From positions 1 to 31,159 of the forward strand of contig CAVFGI010000023.1 in the NCBI GenBank assembly GCA_963621975.1: a stretch of DNA of 31,159 nt, written 5' to 3'. The stretch is from UBA9732 sp963621975 (GTDB taxonomy: Bacteria > Spirochaetota > Spirochaetia > Sphaerochaetales > Sphaerochaetaceae). The position numbers and the translations under genes were made by a program. Below, piece by piece: positions 1 to 7,986 of this stretch. The first letter of the stretch is position 1. Each line of letters opens with the position of its first letter. Under the pieces are notes generated by a model. The model ran no database searches and had not been told where the DNA came from. It saw only the letters and a program-made list of their open reading frames with translations.

Positions 1-46
1 CGCCGATGGTACTGCAGTTTTGCGGGAGAGTAGGTAGCCGCCAGGT
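1..46 (+). rRNA. rrf: 5S ribosomal RNA, 3' part only
   Basis: The first bases read as the distal third of a bacterial 5S rRNA: CGCCGATGGTA followed by GCGGGAGAGTAGG and a closing GCCGCCAGG, which in a complete molecule pairs with the 5' end. The 5' two thirds lie outside the window. The 3' end is estimated from the closing helix and is followed by a run of eight T at 49-56, suitable for release of the rRNA transcript. This places the window directly downstream of an rRNA operon. Confidence 0.88.
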
Positions 47-94
47 CCTTTTTTTTCCTTTCTTCGGCCTACGGGCGACCCGCTGTGTCAGTTC

Positions 95-127
95 GTTCTT
101 AGCCGTACAAGAGTACTGTCTAAGAAC
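95..127 (+). other. Hairpin downstream of the 5S gene
   Basis: GTTCTTAG at 95-102 is perfectly complementary to CTAAGAAC at 120-127. Inside, GTAC at 105-108 can pair with GTAC at 113-116 around an AAGA loop. No T-run follows directly, so it does not look like a standard terminator. It could be an rRNA processing or stability element, or a small structured RNA. The function is unknown. Confidence 0.45.
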
Positions 128-243
128 TCCTTCCTTGCGGTTCATCCCGTATCCCTCGAATGGCTAAGTTTTGCGCCATTTGGGCGGTCTACGTTGTCAC
201 TTCAAGTTTGTGTAATCAATTGCTCTGTTGTTCTATGTGTATT

Positions 244-322
244 TTCCCTGAAAAACTTAAAATCCCTTGGTTTTCAGGGAAAAATTCCCTGAAAAAACCA
301 AAAACAAGCAATTTTCAGGGAA
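244..322. repeat. Four copies of an 11-bp motif in alternating orientation
   Basis: TTCCCTGAAAA occurs at 244-254 and 285-295, and its reverse complement TTTTCAGGGAA at 271-281 and 312-322. The middle two form a perfect 11-bp stem with an AAA loop (271-295). The outer two are both followed by ACTTAAA (255-261 and 323-329, allowing one base of slip). The arrangement suggests a palindromic operator or a small repeat family. No protein-coding explanation was found. Confidence 0.7.
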
Positions 323-401
323 AACTTAAAGAGTCTTATGAAATCCACTTTCATTGATGACTGCTTTAATATTTTAGCTTTTTATGCTTTGATATACCGG
401 T

Positions 402-1793
402 ATGACTAAAAAGCTTCAGAAATATATTGGCGACAAGAGTTTTTATAAAATGCTTCTAGGCGTTGCTGTTCCTATAATGATCCAAAATGGGTTTACCAAT
501 TTTGTAAGTATGTTAGATAACATTATGGTTGGTAGACTTGGAACGGAACAAATGTCAGGAGTGGCCATTGCTAATCAGCTAATCTTCATCTATAACCTAT
601 GTATATTTGGAGGTCTTTCAGGGGCTGGTATTTTCACTGCTCAGTTTTACGGAAAGAACGATATTGAAGGAATTAGAAATTCTTTTAGATTTAAACTTAT
701 TCTTGCCACAGTTTTAACCACAGTGTCTCTTTTTGTTCTATCGACTTTTGGAGATAAGCTAATTGGAATATATCTTAACAGCAGCGATGATGGTGGAGAT
801 TTAGCTTTTGCTCTTCAGAGTGGGTTAGAATATATAGAAGTAATTTTTATTGGTCTTTTTCCTTTTATGTTAGTACAGGTTTATTCCAGTACGTTACGAG
901 AATGTGGAGAAACTGTTCTTCCTATGAAGGCAGGGGTTGTTGCTGTATTAGTAAATCTTTTATTCAATTATTTACTTATATATGGTAAATTTGGTTTTCC
1001 TTATTTGGGAGTGCAGGGTGCTGCTATTGCAACGGTAATTTCAAGGTTTGTTGAAGCGGCAATAGTTATCATTTGGACACATACCCATAAAGAAAAACAA
1101 CTGTTCGCAAAAGGACTATATTCAACAATGAAGGTTCCTAAACAGCTAAGTAGGAATATAACAAAAAAGGGTTTTCCTTTGCTTCTTAATGAAGCCTTAT
1201 GGTCTTCTGGAATGGCTCTTCTTGTACAATGTTACTCAATGCGAGGTTTAAATGCTGTTGCAGGTGTTAATATAGCAGAGACTCTTAATAATGTCTTTAA
1301 GGTTGTTTTCCTAGCGTTTGGATCTTCTGTTGGTATCATTATTGGTAGGCTGTTAGGCGCTGGGAAAATGGAAGAAGCTAGAGATACGGATCGTAAGATC
1401 ATAGTCTTCTCCATATTTATTAGTACAATCTTAGGGTTTCTCATGGCTGCTATTTCAGGTCTTTTCCCTCAAATTTACAACACGAATGATATTGCAAAAA
1501 GAATTGCAACTATACTGATTCTTACGCAAGCTGTCTGTCTTCCTTTTAGCGCTTTTAAGAATGCAACATACTTTACTCTTAGAAGTGGAGGTAGAACTTT
1601 TATCACATTTTTATTTGATGGGGGTTTTGTGTGGGCAGTTAGTTTGCCAATTGCATTTATTCTAAGTAGGTTCACTAATGCTAGCGTGCTTTTGATTTTT
1701 ATAAGCGTGCAAATTGGGGACTTTTTAAAAGCTATTCTAGGGTATATTCTAGTAAAGAAAGGTGTTTGGATAAGAAATATCGTTTCAGATTAA
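402..1793 (+). CDS. MATE-family multidrug/cation efflux transporter
   Basis: The 463-residue product is a polytopic inner-membrane protein of the MATE family, which exports drugs or metabolites in exchange for Na+ or H+. The N-terminal part reads AVPIMIQNGFTNFVSMLDN followed by IMVGRLGTEQMSGVAIANQ, the classic first and second membrane helices of MATE proteins. A second half with GFPLLLNEALWSSGMALL mirrors it, giving the expected two six-helix bundles, and the length is normal for the family. The start ATG is the first in frame and has no strong ribosome-binding site. The gene lies 25 bp upstream of rmuC and may be co-transcribed with it. The substrate cannot be told from the sequence. Confidence 0.9.
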   Translation: MTKKLQKYIGDKSFYKMLLGVAVPIMIQNGFTNFVSMLDNIMVGRLGTEQMSGVAIANQLIFIYNLCIFGGLSGAGIFTAQFYGKNDIEGIRNSFRFKLILATVLTTVSLFVLSTFGDKLIGIYLNSSDDGGDLAFALQSGLEYIEVIFIGLFPFMLVQVYSSTLRECGETVLPMKAGVVAVLVNLLFNYLLIYGKFGFPYLGVQGAAIATVISRFVEAAIVIIWTHTHKEKQLFAKGLYSTMKVPKQLSRNITKKGFPLLLNEALWSSGMALLVQCYSMRGLNAVAGVNIAETLNNVFKVVFLAFGSSVGIIIGRLLGAGKMEEARDTDRKIIVFSIFISTILGFLMAAISGLFPQIYNTNDIAKRIATILILTQAVCLPFSAFKNATYFTLRSGGRTFITFLFDGGFVWAVSLPIAFILSRFTNASVLLIFISVQIGDFLKAILGYILVKKGVWIRNIVSD

Positions 1794-1818
1794 AAGAAGA
1801 CCTAAAGATGAGGACTTA

Positions 1819-3048
1819 ATGGAAATTGCCATATTAATTGTTTTATGTGTTTGTGCTCTTTTGTTGACTCTTGTTTTTCTTAAACAAAAAAGAAGTCAAG
1901 AAGATCTTGATGGAATCAAGGATAGTTCTAGAAGAACTGAGAATTCTCTTGTTGGGGTAAGTTCAAATATTGCAACAAGATTAGATGAAATGAGCAAAAG
2001 AAGTTTAGATTTAAACACTTTGGTGGATTCTAGGTTGGAGTCTTTTAGAACAGACAATGATAAACTTATACAAACTGTGGATTCAAAGCTTGAAGCAATA
2101 AGAAAGGATAATGAAAATAGGCTTGAGCAAATGAGGGAAACAGTGGACCAGAAACTACAAAGTACGCTGGAAAACAGAATTTCAACTTCTTTTGAGCAGG
2201 TAAGCAAACAATTAGAGAGTGTTTATAAACAACTTGGTGAAATGCAGACTCTTGCAAAAGATGTTGGAAATCTTGAAAAGGTTTTGACTAATGTAAAGAC
2301 AAGAGGGGTTTGGGGAGAACTTCAGGCTGAGCGAATTTTGCAGGATATGTTGCTTCCAGAACAGTATGAGAAAAATGTTGCTACAAAAAGAAATAGTCAA
2401 GAAAGAGTAGAGTTTGCTGTTAAACTTCCAGGTGCTAATGATGGAGAGAAGATATATTTGCCTATTGATGCCAAGTTTCCACGTGAGGATTATGAGAAAC
2501 TTTGTGAGGCGTCTGAACAAGGAGACAGAGATAGTATAACTACGCTCAGAAAAGCATTAGCAAAGAGAGTGGAAAGTGAAGCTAAGGACATTAGGGATAA
2601 GTACTTAGATGTTCCTTTTACTACAGATTTTGGTATTTTATTTTTACCAGTTGAGGGCCTTTATGCAGAGGTTCTGTCTATTATTGGATTGCAAGAAAAA
2701 CTACAGAGAGATTATCATGTTTTGGTGGCAGGGCCGGCAACGTTATCGGGATTATTGAATAGCTTACAAATGGGATTCAGAACGCTTGTTATTGAGAAAA
2801 AAAGTGCCCAGGTGTGGAAACTTTTGGGAGAGGTGAAGTCTGAGTATGCCAAATTGGGTATAGTGCTAGATGGAATAAAAAAGAAACTTGCATCGGCAAG
2901 TAATGAAATAGATAATGCATTTACGAGACATAGAGCAATGGAGAGATGTTTGAGAGATGTCGTGTCCACGCAGGATACGCAGTTGCAGAATGCAGATATT
3001 AAGGAGGTTTGTGCAAAAACCTCTAAGGAGGATGATTATGAATCTTAA
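1819..3048 (+). CDS. rmuC: DNA recombination protein RmuC family
   Basis: The 409-residue product has an N-terminal membrane anchor (about residues 3-21), a long charged coiled-coil region (about 25-155) and the RmuC core with GVWGELQAERILQDML and the conserved LPIDAKFPREDYEKL. RmuC proteins are nuclease-like factors reported to limit inversions between repeats, and their exact activity is poorly known. TGAGG at 1809-1813 serves as ribosome-binding site. The last 11 bases overlap the start of argF in another frame, so the two genes are probably translationally coupled. The order efflux pump, rmuC, argF has no obvious functional logic. Confidence 0.88.
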   Translation: MEIAILIVLCVCALLLTLVFLKQKRSQEDLDGIKDSSRRTENSLVGVSSNIATRLDEMSKRSLDLNTLVDSRLESFRTDNDKLIQTVDSKLEAIRKDNENRLEQMRETVDQKLQSTLENRISTSFEQVSKQLESVYKQLGEMQTLAKDVGNLEKVLTNVKTRGVWGELQAERILQDMLLPEQYEKNVATKRNSQERVEFAVKLPGANDGEKIYLPIDAKFPREDYEKLCEASEQGDRDSITTLRKALAKRVESEAKDIRDKYLDVPFTTDFGILFLPVEGLYAEVLSIIGLQEKLQRDYHVLVAGPATLSGLLNSLQMGFRTLVIEKKSAQVWKLLGEVKSEYAKLGIVLDGIKKKLASASNEIDNAFTRHRAMERCLRDVVSTQDTQLQNADIKEVCAKTSKEDDYES

Positions 3049-4045
3049 GGGAAGAAGCTTTCTTACATTGAAAGATTATACGAAGGAAGAGATTATCTAC
3101 ATGATTGATCTTGCTGCTCAGCTTAAGGCAAAAAAAAAGAGAGGTGAGGTTGGGCATCTTCTTGAAGGTAAGAATGTTGTTTTGATTTTTGATAAGACAT
3201 CCACTAGAACTAGGTGTTCTTTTGAAGTTGCAACACTAGATGAAGGTGGGCATGTTACTTTCTTGACCAATTCACAGATGGGAAAAAAGGAGTCGATTGA
3301 GGATACAGCAAGAGTCTTGGGCCGTATGTATGACGGTATTGAGTACAGGGGCTTTGAGATGAGTGTTTGCGAGGCCTTGCGCGATTATTCTGGTGTTCCA
3401 GTTTTTAACGGTCTTACAGATGACGATCACCCAACCCAAGTATTGGCCGATTTTCTTACTGCGCGTGAGCATTTGGGCAAGCCTTTTGAAGACATGAAGA
3501 TGGCTTATATTGGGGATGGACGCAATAATGTAGCCATGGCCTTGATGATTGGGGCTACTAAAGTGGGCATGGACTTTGCAATTGGTACACCAAGAGAACT
3601 TTTCCCTACTCAGTCATTTATGGATGAGGTTGAATCTTTTGCCTCAGAAAGCGGTAGCGAGCTTGTGGTTACAACTGATCCCTATGAGGCAGTAGAAAAT
3701 GCCGATATCATTTATACCGATGTCTGGGTGTCTATGGGAGAAGAAGATAAGATGGAAGAACGCATTGCGCTTTTGAGAGATTATCAGGTTACCATGGATT
3801 TATTGAATGCAACAGGGAAGAAGACTACAATCTTTGAGCATTGTTTGCCTTCATTTCATGATCTAAATACTGTTGTATCTCGCGATGTTGCAAAGAAATA
3901 TGGAGAAAAATACAACCTTACAACAGGAGAGATGGAAGTAACAGATGAGGTTTTCCGCTGTTCTAGATCAGTTGTCTTTGATGAAGCAGAAAATCGTATG
4001 CATACCATTAAGGCTGTATTGGTTTCTCACATGACTGAAAATTAA
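3038..4045 (+). CDS. argF: Ornithine carbamoyltransferase
   Basis: The 335-residue enzyme transfers the carbamoyl group between carbamoyl phosphate and ornithine, giving citrulline, in the cytoplasm. Diagnostic motifs are the carbamoyl-phosphate loop STRTR (residues 55-59), HPTQ (131-134), SMG in the ornithine loop (232-234) and the catalytic HCLP (268-271). The open frame extends upstream to 2957, but the ATG at 3038 follows AAGGAGG at 3025-3031 and yields the family N-terminus MNLKGRSFLTLKD, so it was chosen. No arginine deiminase or carbamate kinase lies nearby. Whether the enzyme acts in arginine synthesis (ArgF) or breakdown (ArcB) therefore cannot be decided, and the symbol is provisional. 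Confidence 0.92.
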   Translation: MNLKGRSFLTLKDYTKEEIIYMIDLAAQLKAKKKRGEVGHLLEGKNVVLIFDKTSTRTRCSFEVATLDEGGHVTFLTNSQMGKKESIEDTARVLGRMYDGIEYRGFEMSVCEALRDYSGVPVFNGLTDDDHPTQVLADFLTAREHLGKPFEDMKMAYIGDGRNNVAMALMIGATKVGMDFAIGTPRELFPTQSFMDEVESFASESGSELVVTTDPYEAVENADIIYTDVWVSMGEEDKMEERIALLRDYQVTMDLLNATGKKTTIFEHCLPSFHDLNTVVSRDVAKKYGEKYNLTTGEMEVTDEVFRCSRSVVFDEAENRMHTIKAVLVSHMTEN

Positions 4046-4632
4046 AGTGGATTTTTTAAACTCACAATCAGGTCCGTGACAAGTTCGCGGACCACTTTTT
4101 TATTTTGAGGCAAGTAAAACATTTGAAGACAATAACTTTCAACTAAAACTATTAATTTTTGAGCTTCGTCTTGTGCGTTTATTTTTTTCTTTGGACTATA
4201 TTTCTTAACAATATCTCTAATTAATCTGGCCAATAAAAATGCAAGTCTTGCCGTTCTTCTTTTGATAATGTCTTGAATATCATAATCAACTTCTGCAATA
4301 AATTTAGCTAAATTTTTGATTTCCTTTTCGTATCTATCTGCAGTATCAAGGATGTCGAGCATAATTTTTAAGAGTTTTTCTACTGGATCAGCAATGCTTG
4401 TCCATTCTTCTGTTGCATATTTTGCCAGCATTGCGTCAGTTGTGATTTTTATTGCATACAAAAAGACTTCAGATTTGTCTTTAAAATACTGATAGACCGT
4501 TGTGCGCGAGAGCCCGCAAGCAGATGCTATTAGTCCTAGGTTTGTATTTTTGTAGCCTTCTTTTGCAAAAACCTCTAGGGATGCATAAAGAATTTCTTTT
4601 TTTCTTTGCTCGTGATCTATTTGTTTTGGCAT
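4042..4632 (-). CDS. TetR/AcrR-family transcriptional regulator
   Basis: The 196-residue product has an N-terminal helix-turn-helix of the TetR type: RKKEILYASLEVFAKEGY leads into NLGLIASACGLSRTTVYQYF (residues 31-50) and KDKSEVF. The C-terminal ligand domain is variable and its effector unknown. The open frame extends upstream to 4680, but a consensus promoter occupies 4651-4680, so the ATG at 4632 (MPKQIDHEQ) is preferred. The stop codon overlaps that of argF by four bases. The gene is divergent from clpB, 135 bp away. It could regulate itself, clpB or the upstream MATE pump, but no operator was proven. Confidence 0.88.
   Translation of the reverse strand: MPKQIDHEQRKKEILYASLEVFAKEGYKNTNLGLIASACGLSRTTVYQYFKDKSEVFLYAIKITTDAMLAKYATEEWTSIADPVEKLLKIMLDILDTADRYEKEIKNLAKFIAEVDYDIQDIIKRRTARLAFLLARLIRDIVKKYSPKKKINAQDEAQKLIVLVESYCLQMFYLPQNKKVVRELVTDLIVSLKNPL
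4071..4101 (+). terminator. Intrinsic terminator of argF, inside the 3' end of tetR
   Basis: GGTCCG at 4071-4076 pairs with CGGACC at 4088-4093, followed by AC and six T (4096-4101). An alternative outer pairing joins AAAGTGG (4044-4050) with CCACTTT (4092-4098). That outer stem could also act leftwards for the tetR transcript, because AATTTT follows it on the minus strand. The element is read as coding sequence by the opposing regulator gene. Confidence 0.7.
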
Positions 4633-4650
4633 TTTCGCGTCTCTGCTAAG

Positions 4651-4680
4651 ATTATACTTCAAAAGGGAGTTTACAGTCAA
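4651..4680 (-). promoter_or_regulatory. Sigma-70 type promoter of the TetR gene
   Basis: On the minus strand TTGACT (4675-4680) is followed after 18 bases by a perfect TATAAT (4651-4656). Transcription would begin near 4644, giving a leader of about 12 nt before the ATG at 4632. This supports the shorter start of the regulator gene. Confidence 0.75.
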
Positions 4681-4767
4681 AGATTTGGCCCTCTCAAAAG
4701 CTTGTTACTTGTCGTTTTTTAACATTTTTCGTAATTTATGCTTTGGGAGAGATTTAGGGGGTAATAA

Positions 4768-7347
4768 ATGAATTTTGATAAATTTACTATAAAGATGAAA
4801 GAGGCTTTGCAGGGTGCCGAAAACCTTGCTTCTCGTTACAATAATGCTGAAATAGGAAATGAGCATATGCTCCTTTCTATGCTTCAACAGCAGGATGGAA
4901 TTGCACAACCTTTGTTTTCAAAGATTGGAATCAACTACCAAAACTTACTTTCTGATGCTCACAATCTTGTTGAAAGGTTGCCAAAAGCATATGGAAGTGC
5001 AGTAAACCAAACTGTTTCTAATAAACTCCTTCAAGTTTTGAATAATGCACAAGGTGAGGCCGATAAATTTAAGGATGAATATGTCAGCACAGAACACGTT
5101 ATTCTTGCAATGCTAGAGGACGATGGTTCTGCTGTTGCTCTTTTAAAGAGATATGGCATTACTAGAGAATCTGTGATGGATGCTTTACAGAGCATAAGGG
5201 GAAATCAGCGGGTTACAGATGAAGATGCTGAAAGTAAGTATCAGTCTTTGGAGAAGTACTGTAAGGATATGACAGCTCTTGCAAGACAGGGTAAGATGGA
5301 TCCTGTTATTGGAAGAGACGAAGAGATTCGTAGAGTTATGCAGGTTCTTTCAAGAAAGACTAAAAACAACCCGGTTCTTATTGGTGAACCTGGTGTTGGT
5401 AAGACAGCAATTGTTGAAGGACTTGCTCAGAGAATTGTCAGTGGAGATGTTCCTGATTCCTTAAAGGACAAGAGATTGTTGTCCTTGGATGTGGGTTCTC
5501 TTGTTGCTGGTGCAAAATTCAGGGGTGAGTTTGAAGAGAGACTTAAGGCTGTTGTCAACGAAATTACTAAGAGTGAAGGTAAGATTATTCTATTTATAGA
5601 TGAGCTTCACACTATTGTTGGCGCAGGGGCTGCGGAAGGTTCAACGGATGCTTCTAACCTCATTAAACCGGCTTTGGCAAGGGGTGAACTTCATGCAATT
5701 GGTGCTACAACACTTGATGAATACAGGAAGTACATTGAGAAAGACAAGGCCCTAGAAAGAAGGTTTCAGCCTGTTTTTGCTTCAGAACCTTCAGTAGAGG
5801 ACACGATTGCTATTCTTAGAGGTCTTAAAGACAGATACGAAGTCCATCATGGTGTAAGGATTAAGGATGATGCTTTGGTTTCTGCTGCAGTACTTTCTAA
5901 TAGGTATATTACAAACCGATTCTTGCCAGATAAAGCTATAGACTTGATTGATGAAGCTGCTAGTCAGCTGAAAATGGAGATTGAAAGTCAACCTACGGAG
6001 TTGGATAAGATTGAGCGTAAGATTTTGCAGTTGAAGATTGAGCAACAGGCTTTGTCTAAGGAAGATGATGAGTCTTCTAAGGCTAGACTTGAAAAGATTA
6101 ACAGCGAACTTGCAGATTTGAAAACTAGCAGAGATTCTATGCATCTTAGATGGGAAAACGAGAGAACTGCAATAGAAGGAATCCGCGAGAAGAAATCGGC
6201 ATTAGAAAAGCTTAGAACTAATGAAGCTCTGGCAGAGAGAAGTGGAGATCTTGCCAAGGCGGCAGAAATCAAGCATGGACGAATTCCTGAGTTGCAACAC
6301 GAGATTGAGCAGGAAACCAAACATCTCAGTGAGATTCAAGGCGACCACAAGCTTTTGAAGGAAGAGGTGGACGAGGACGATATTGCTCGTATTGTGTCGT
6401 CGTGGACTGGTATTCCTGTTTCCAAGATGCAAGGCTCTGAGATGCAAAAGTATATCAATCTTGAGAATATCCTTTCCCAGAAGGTTTTGGGACAAGATGA
6501 GGCCATTTCTGCTGTATCTAATGCTATCAGAAGAAATAAGACAGGTATTGGAGATGAGCATAGACCTCTTGGTTCTTTCTTGTTTGCAGGTCCTACTGGT
6601 GTTGGAAAAACAGAGCTTGCTAAGGTTCTTGCCTCCTTCTTGTTCGATGATGAGAAGGCGTTAACCAGAATTGATATGTCTGAATATATGGAGAAATTCA
6701 GTGTGTCTAGACTTATTGGAGCCCCTCCAGGATATGTAGGCTACGACGAAGGTGGTCAGCTGACTGAGGTTGTGCGCCGTAGGCCGTATTCGGTTGTGCT
6801 TTTTGATGAGATAGAGAAAGCTCACCCCGATGTCTTTAACGTCCTTCTTCAGATTCTAGATGATGGTCGTTTGACGGACGGACAGGGTAGGTTGGTAGAT
6901 TTCACTAATACTATCATCATTATGACAAGTAATCTTGGAAGTAAACAACTTATGGAAGCTTCAAGCGTTGAAGAAGGACATAAGGCTGTAATGGAGGTCA
7001 TTAGACAGTCGTTTAAACCTGAATTTATCAACAGAATTGATGAAATAATTATCTTTAATCAGCTTGGAAGAGAGCAGATTAAGGGTATTGTTGAACTTCA
7101 GCTCAAGAGACTTGCTCAAAGGCTTGAGAACAGAAATCTTCATCTTAAATGGGATAACTCTGTTATTGAGTTGGTTGCTAACGCAGGATTTGATCCGGAT
7201 TATGGTGCAAGACCTATTAAGAGAGCAATTCAAACTCTAGTTGAGAACCCACTTGCTGTGGATATGCTTAACGGAAAGTTCTCGGACGGTGATTCTATTC
7301 AGTTGAGTGCACCAAACGGCGAACTGCATATTGAAAGAGTTTCCTAG
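4768..7347 (+). CDS. clpB: ATP-dependent disaggregase ClpB
   Basis: The 859-residue product is a two-ring Hsp100 chaperone that, with DnaK, pulls aggregated proteins apart in the cytoplasm. Its length matches E. coli ClpB. It has the Clp N-domain with two repeats (about 1-150), Walker A of the first ATPase GEPGVGKT (206-213) with Walker B LFIDE (275-279), a long coiled-coil middle domain (about 400-530), and a second Walker A GPTGVGKT (608-615) with Walker B FDE (679-681). The middle domain separates it from ClpA and ClpC. GGGGG lies before the start. No CIRCE box was seen upstream; a weak TTGTCG/TAATTT pair with 17-bp spacing (4709-4737) is the only promoter candidate. Confidence 0.97.
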   Translation: MNFDKFTIKMKEALQGAENLASRYNNAEIGNEHMLLSMLQQQDGIAQPLFSKIGINYQNLLSDAHNLVERLPKAYGSAVNQTVSNKLLQVLNNAQGEADKFKDEYVSTEHVILAMLEDDGSAVALLKRYGITRESVMDALQSIRGNQRVTDEDAESKYQSLEKYCKDMTALARQGKMDPVIGRDEEIRRVMQVLSRKTKNNPVLIGEPGVGKTAIVEGLAQRIVSGDVPDSLKDKRLLSLDVGSLVAGAKFRGEFEERLKAVVNEITKSEGKIILFIDELHTIVGAGAAEGSTDASNLIKPALARGELHAIGATTLDEYRKYIEKDKALERRFQPVFASEPSVEDTIAILRGLKDRYEVHHGVRIKDDALVSAAVLSNRYITNRFLPDKAIDLIDEAASQLKMEIESQPTELDKIERKILQLKIEQQALSKEDDESSKARLEKINSELADLKTSRDSMHLRWENERTAIEGIREKKSALEKLRTNEALAERSGDLAKAAEIKHGRIPELQHEIEQETKHLSEIQGDHKLLKEEVDEDDIARIVSSWTGIPVSKMQGSEMQKYINLENILSQKVLGQDEAISAVSNAIRRNKTGIGDEHRPLGSFLFAGPTGVGKTELAKVLASFLFDDEKALTRIDMSEYMEKFSVSRLIGAPPGYVGYDEGGQLTEVVRRRPYSVVLFDEIEKAHPDVFNVLLQILDDGRLTDGQGRLVDFTNTIIIMTSNLGSKQLMEASSVEEGHKAVMEVIRQSFKPEFINRIDEIIIFNQLGREQIKGIVELQLKRLAQRLENRNLHLKWDNSVIELVANAGFDPDYGARPIKRAIQTLVENPLAVDMLNGKFSDGDSIQLSAPNGELHIERVS

Positions 7348-7967
7348 ACTAGAGTCTTGTATACTTGAGGATTATCTACATCAAAAATCCATGAGGGGCC
7401 TTCAAATAGGCATTCATGGACTTTGTAGTTTTTTAGAAGGCGGTTTACAGAACCTAATTCAGGGTTCTGTAGAATTGCCTTTTTTAATATCTTGCACATA
7501 AGAACAGGATGACCAGGCTTCTTTTCACCATCCTTATCTTTTACAAATGGTCTAACCACATCATAACCATTAAGAAAAGGGGTTAGTGCACTATAGTTTG
7601 AAGGTCCCAGTAAGGGCATGTCTGCAAGATTGATAAAAAATTCTTCGTTGTCTTTTAGTTTTGCTACAGCACAAACGGTAGAAGAATACTGTCCTTTTGT
7701 GTAGTTTTCGTTATGAGCAAAAGTAAATTTGATATCTTTGCTTTTAGCGTATTCAACACATATTTGTAAGGCTTTTTCAACTTCTTCTTTCATGTAGCCG
7801 GTTGTAACAATGATTTCTTTATATGTTTCTTTTTCAAGGCTCTCTAGGTATTTTAATGCTTGCATGCAACAATGAGTTACCATGGGAATCCCTCTGTAGG
7901 GGAGAAGCATTTTGTTTTGTTCTCCCATTCTTGAAGAGGTTCCAGCTGCAAGCATTATTACGGTCAT
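7344..7967 (-). CDS. MobA/MocA-like nucleotidyltransferase
   Basis: The 207-residue product belongs to the NTP-transferase family that includes molybdenum-cofactor cytidylyltransferase MocA and MobA. The nucleotide-binding signature LAAGTSSRMGEQNKMLLPY spans residues 6-24. GQYSSTVCAV lies near residue 92, the metal-binding ADMP is at 115-118, and the C-terminus FDVDNPQVYKTL matches the usual DIDTPEDL-type ending. It transfers a nucleotide from NTP to a cofactor or sugar acceptor. It sits 19 bp downstream of glgP in the same direction, so it is probably in its operon. No molybdopterin or xanthine dehydrogenase genes are near, so the acceptor is uncertain. Its stop codon overlaps that of clpB by four bases. 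Confidence 0.82.
   Translation of the reverse strand: MTVIMLAAGTSSRMGEQNKMLLPYRGIPMVTHCCMQALKYLESLEKETYKEIIVTTGYMKEEVEKALQICVEYAKSKDIKFTFAHNENYTKGQYSSTVCAVAKLKDNEEFFINLADMPLLGPSNYSALTPFLNGYDVVRPFVKDKDGEKKPGHPVLMCKILKKAILQNPELGSVNRLLKNYKVHECLFEGPSWIFDVDNPQVYKTLV
7437..7485 (+). terminator. Probable clpB terminator embedded in the opposing nucleotidyltransferase gene
   Basis: ACAGAACC at 7447-7454 pairs perfectly with GGTTCTGT at 7463-7470. An outer stem AAGGC (7437-7441) with GCCTT (7477-7481) follows, ending in six T (7480-7485). It is oriented for plus-strand transcription and lies about 90-140 bp after the clpB stop, inside the coding sequence of the convergent gene. Confidence 0.6.
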
Positions 7968-7986
7968 GTTGTTTTTGCCTTAGTGT

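Larger units (their letters stand above)
47..401. other. Non-coding stretch between 5S rRNA and the MATE gene
   Basis: This stretch contains the T-tract after 5S (49-56), a short GC hairpin (CGGG 72-75 with CCCG 79-82), a longer hairpin at 95-127 and a cluster of inverted 11-mers at 244-322. A 65-codon open frame at 160-357 runs straight through the inverted repeats, has no recognisable domain or clear ribosome-binding site, and is not considered a gene. No convincing sigma-70 promoter for the MATE gene was recognised. Confidence 0.6.

Noticed and set aside
160..357. A 65-codon plus-strand open frame after the 5S gene
   Set aside because: It passes through the inverted 11-mer cluster, has no domain-like composition and no clear ribosome-binding site; the repeats explain the sequence better.
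4681..4767. Possible CIRCE or sigma-32 type heat-shock element upstream of clpB
   Set aside because: No GAGTGCTAA-type inverted repeat or CCCCAT box was found.
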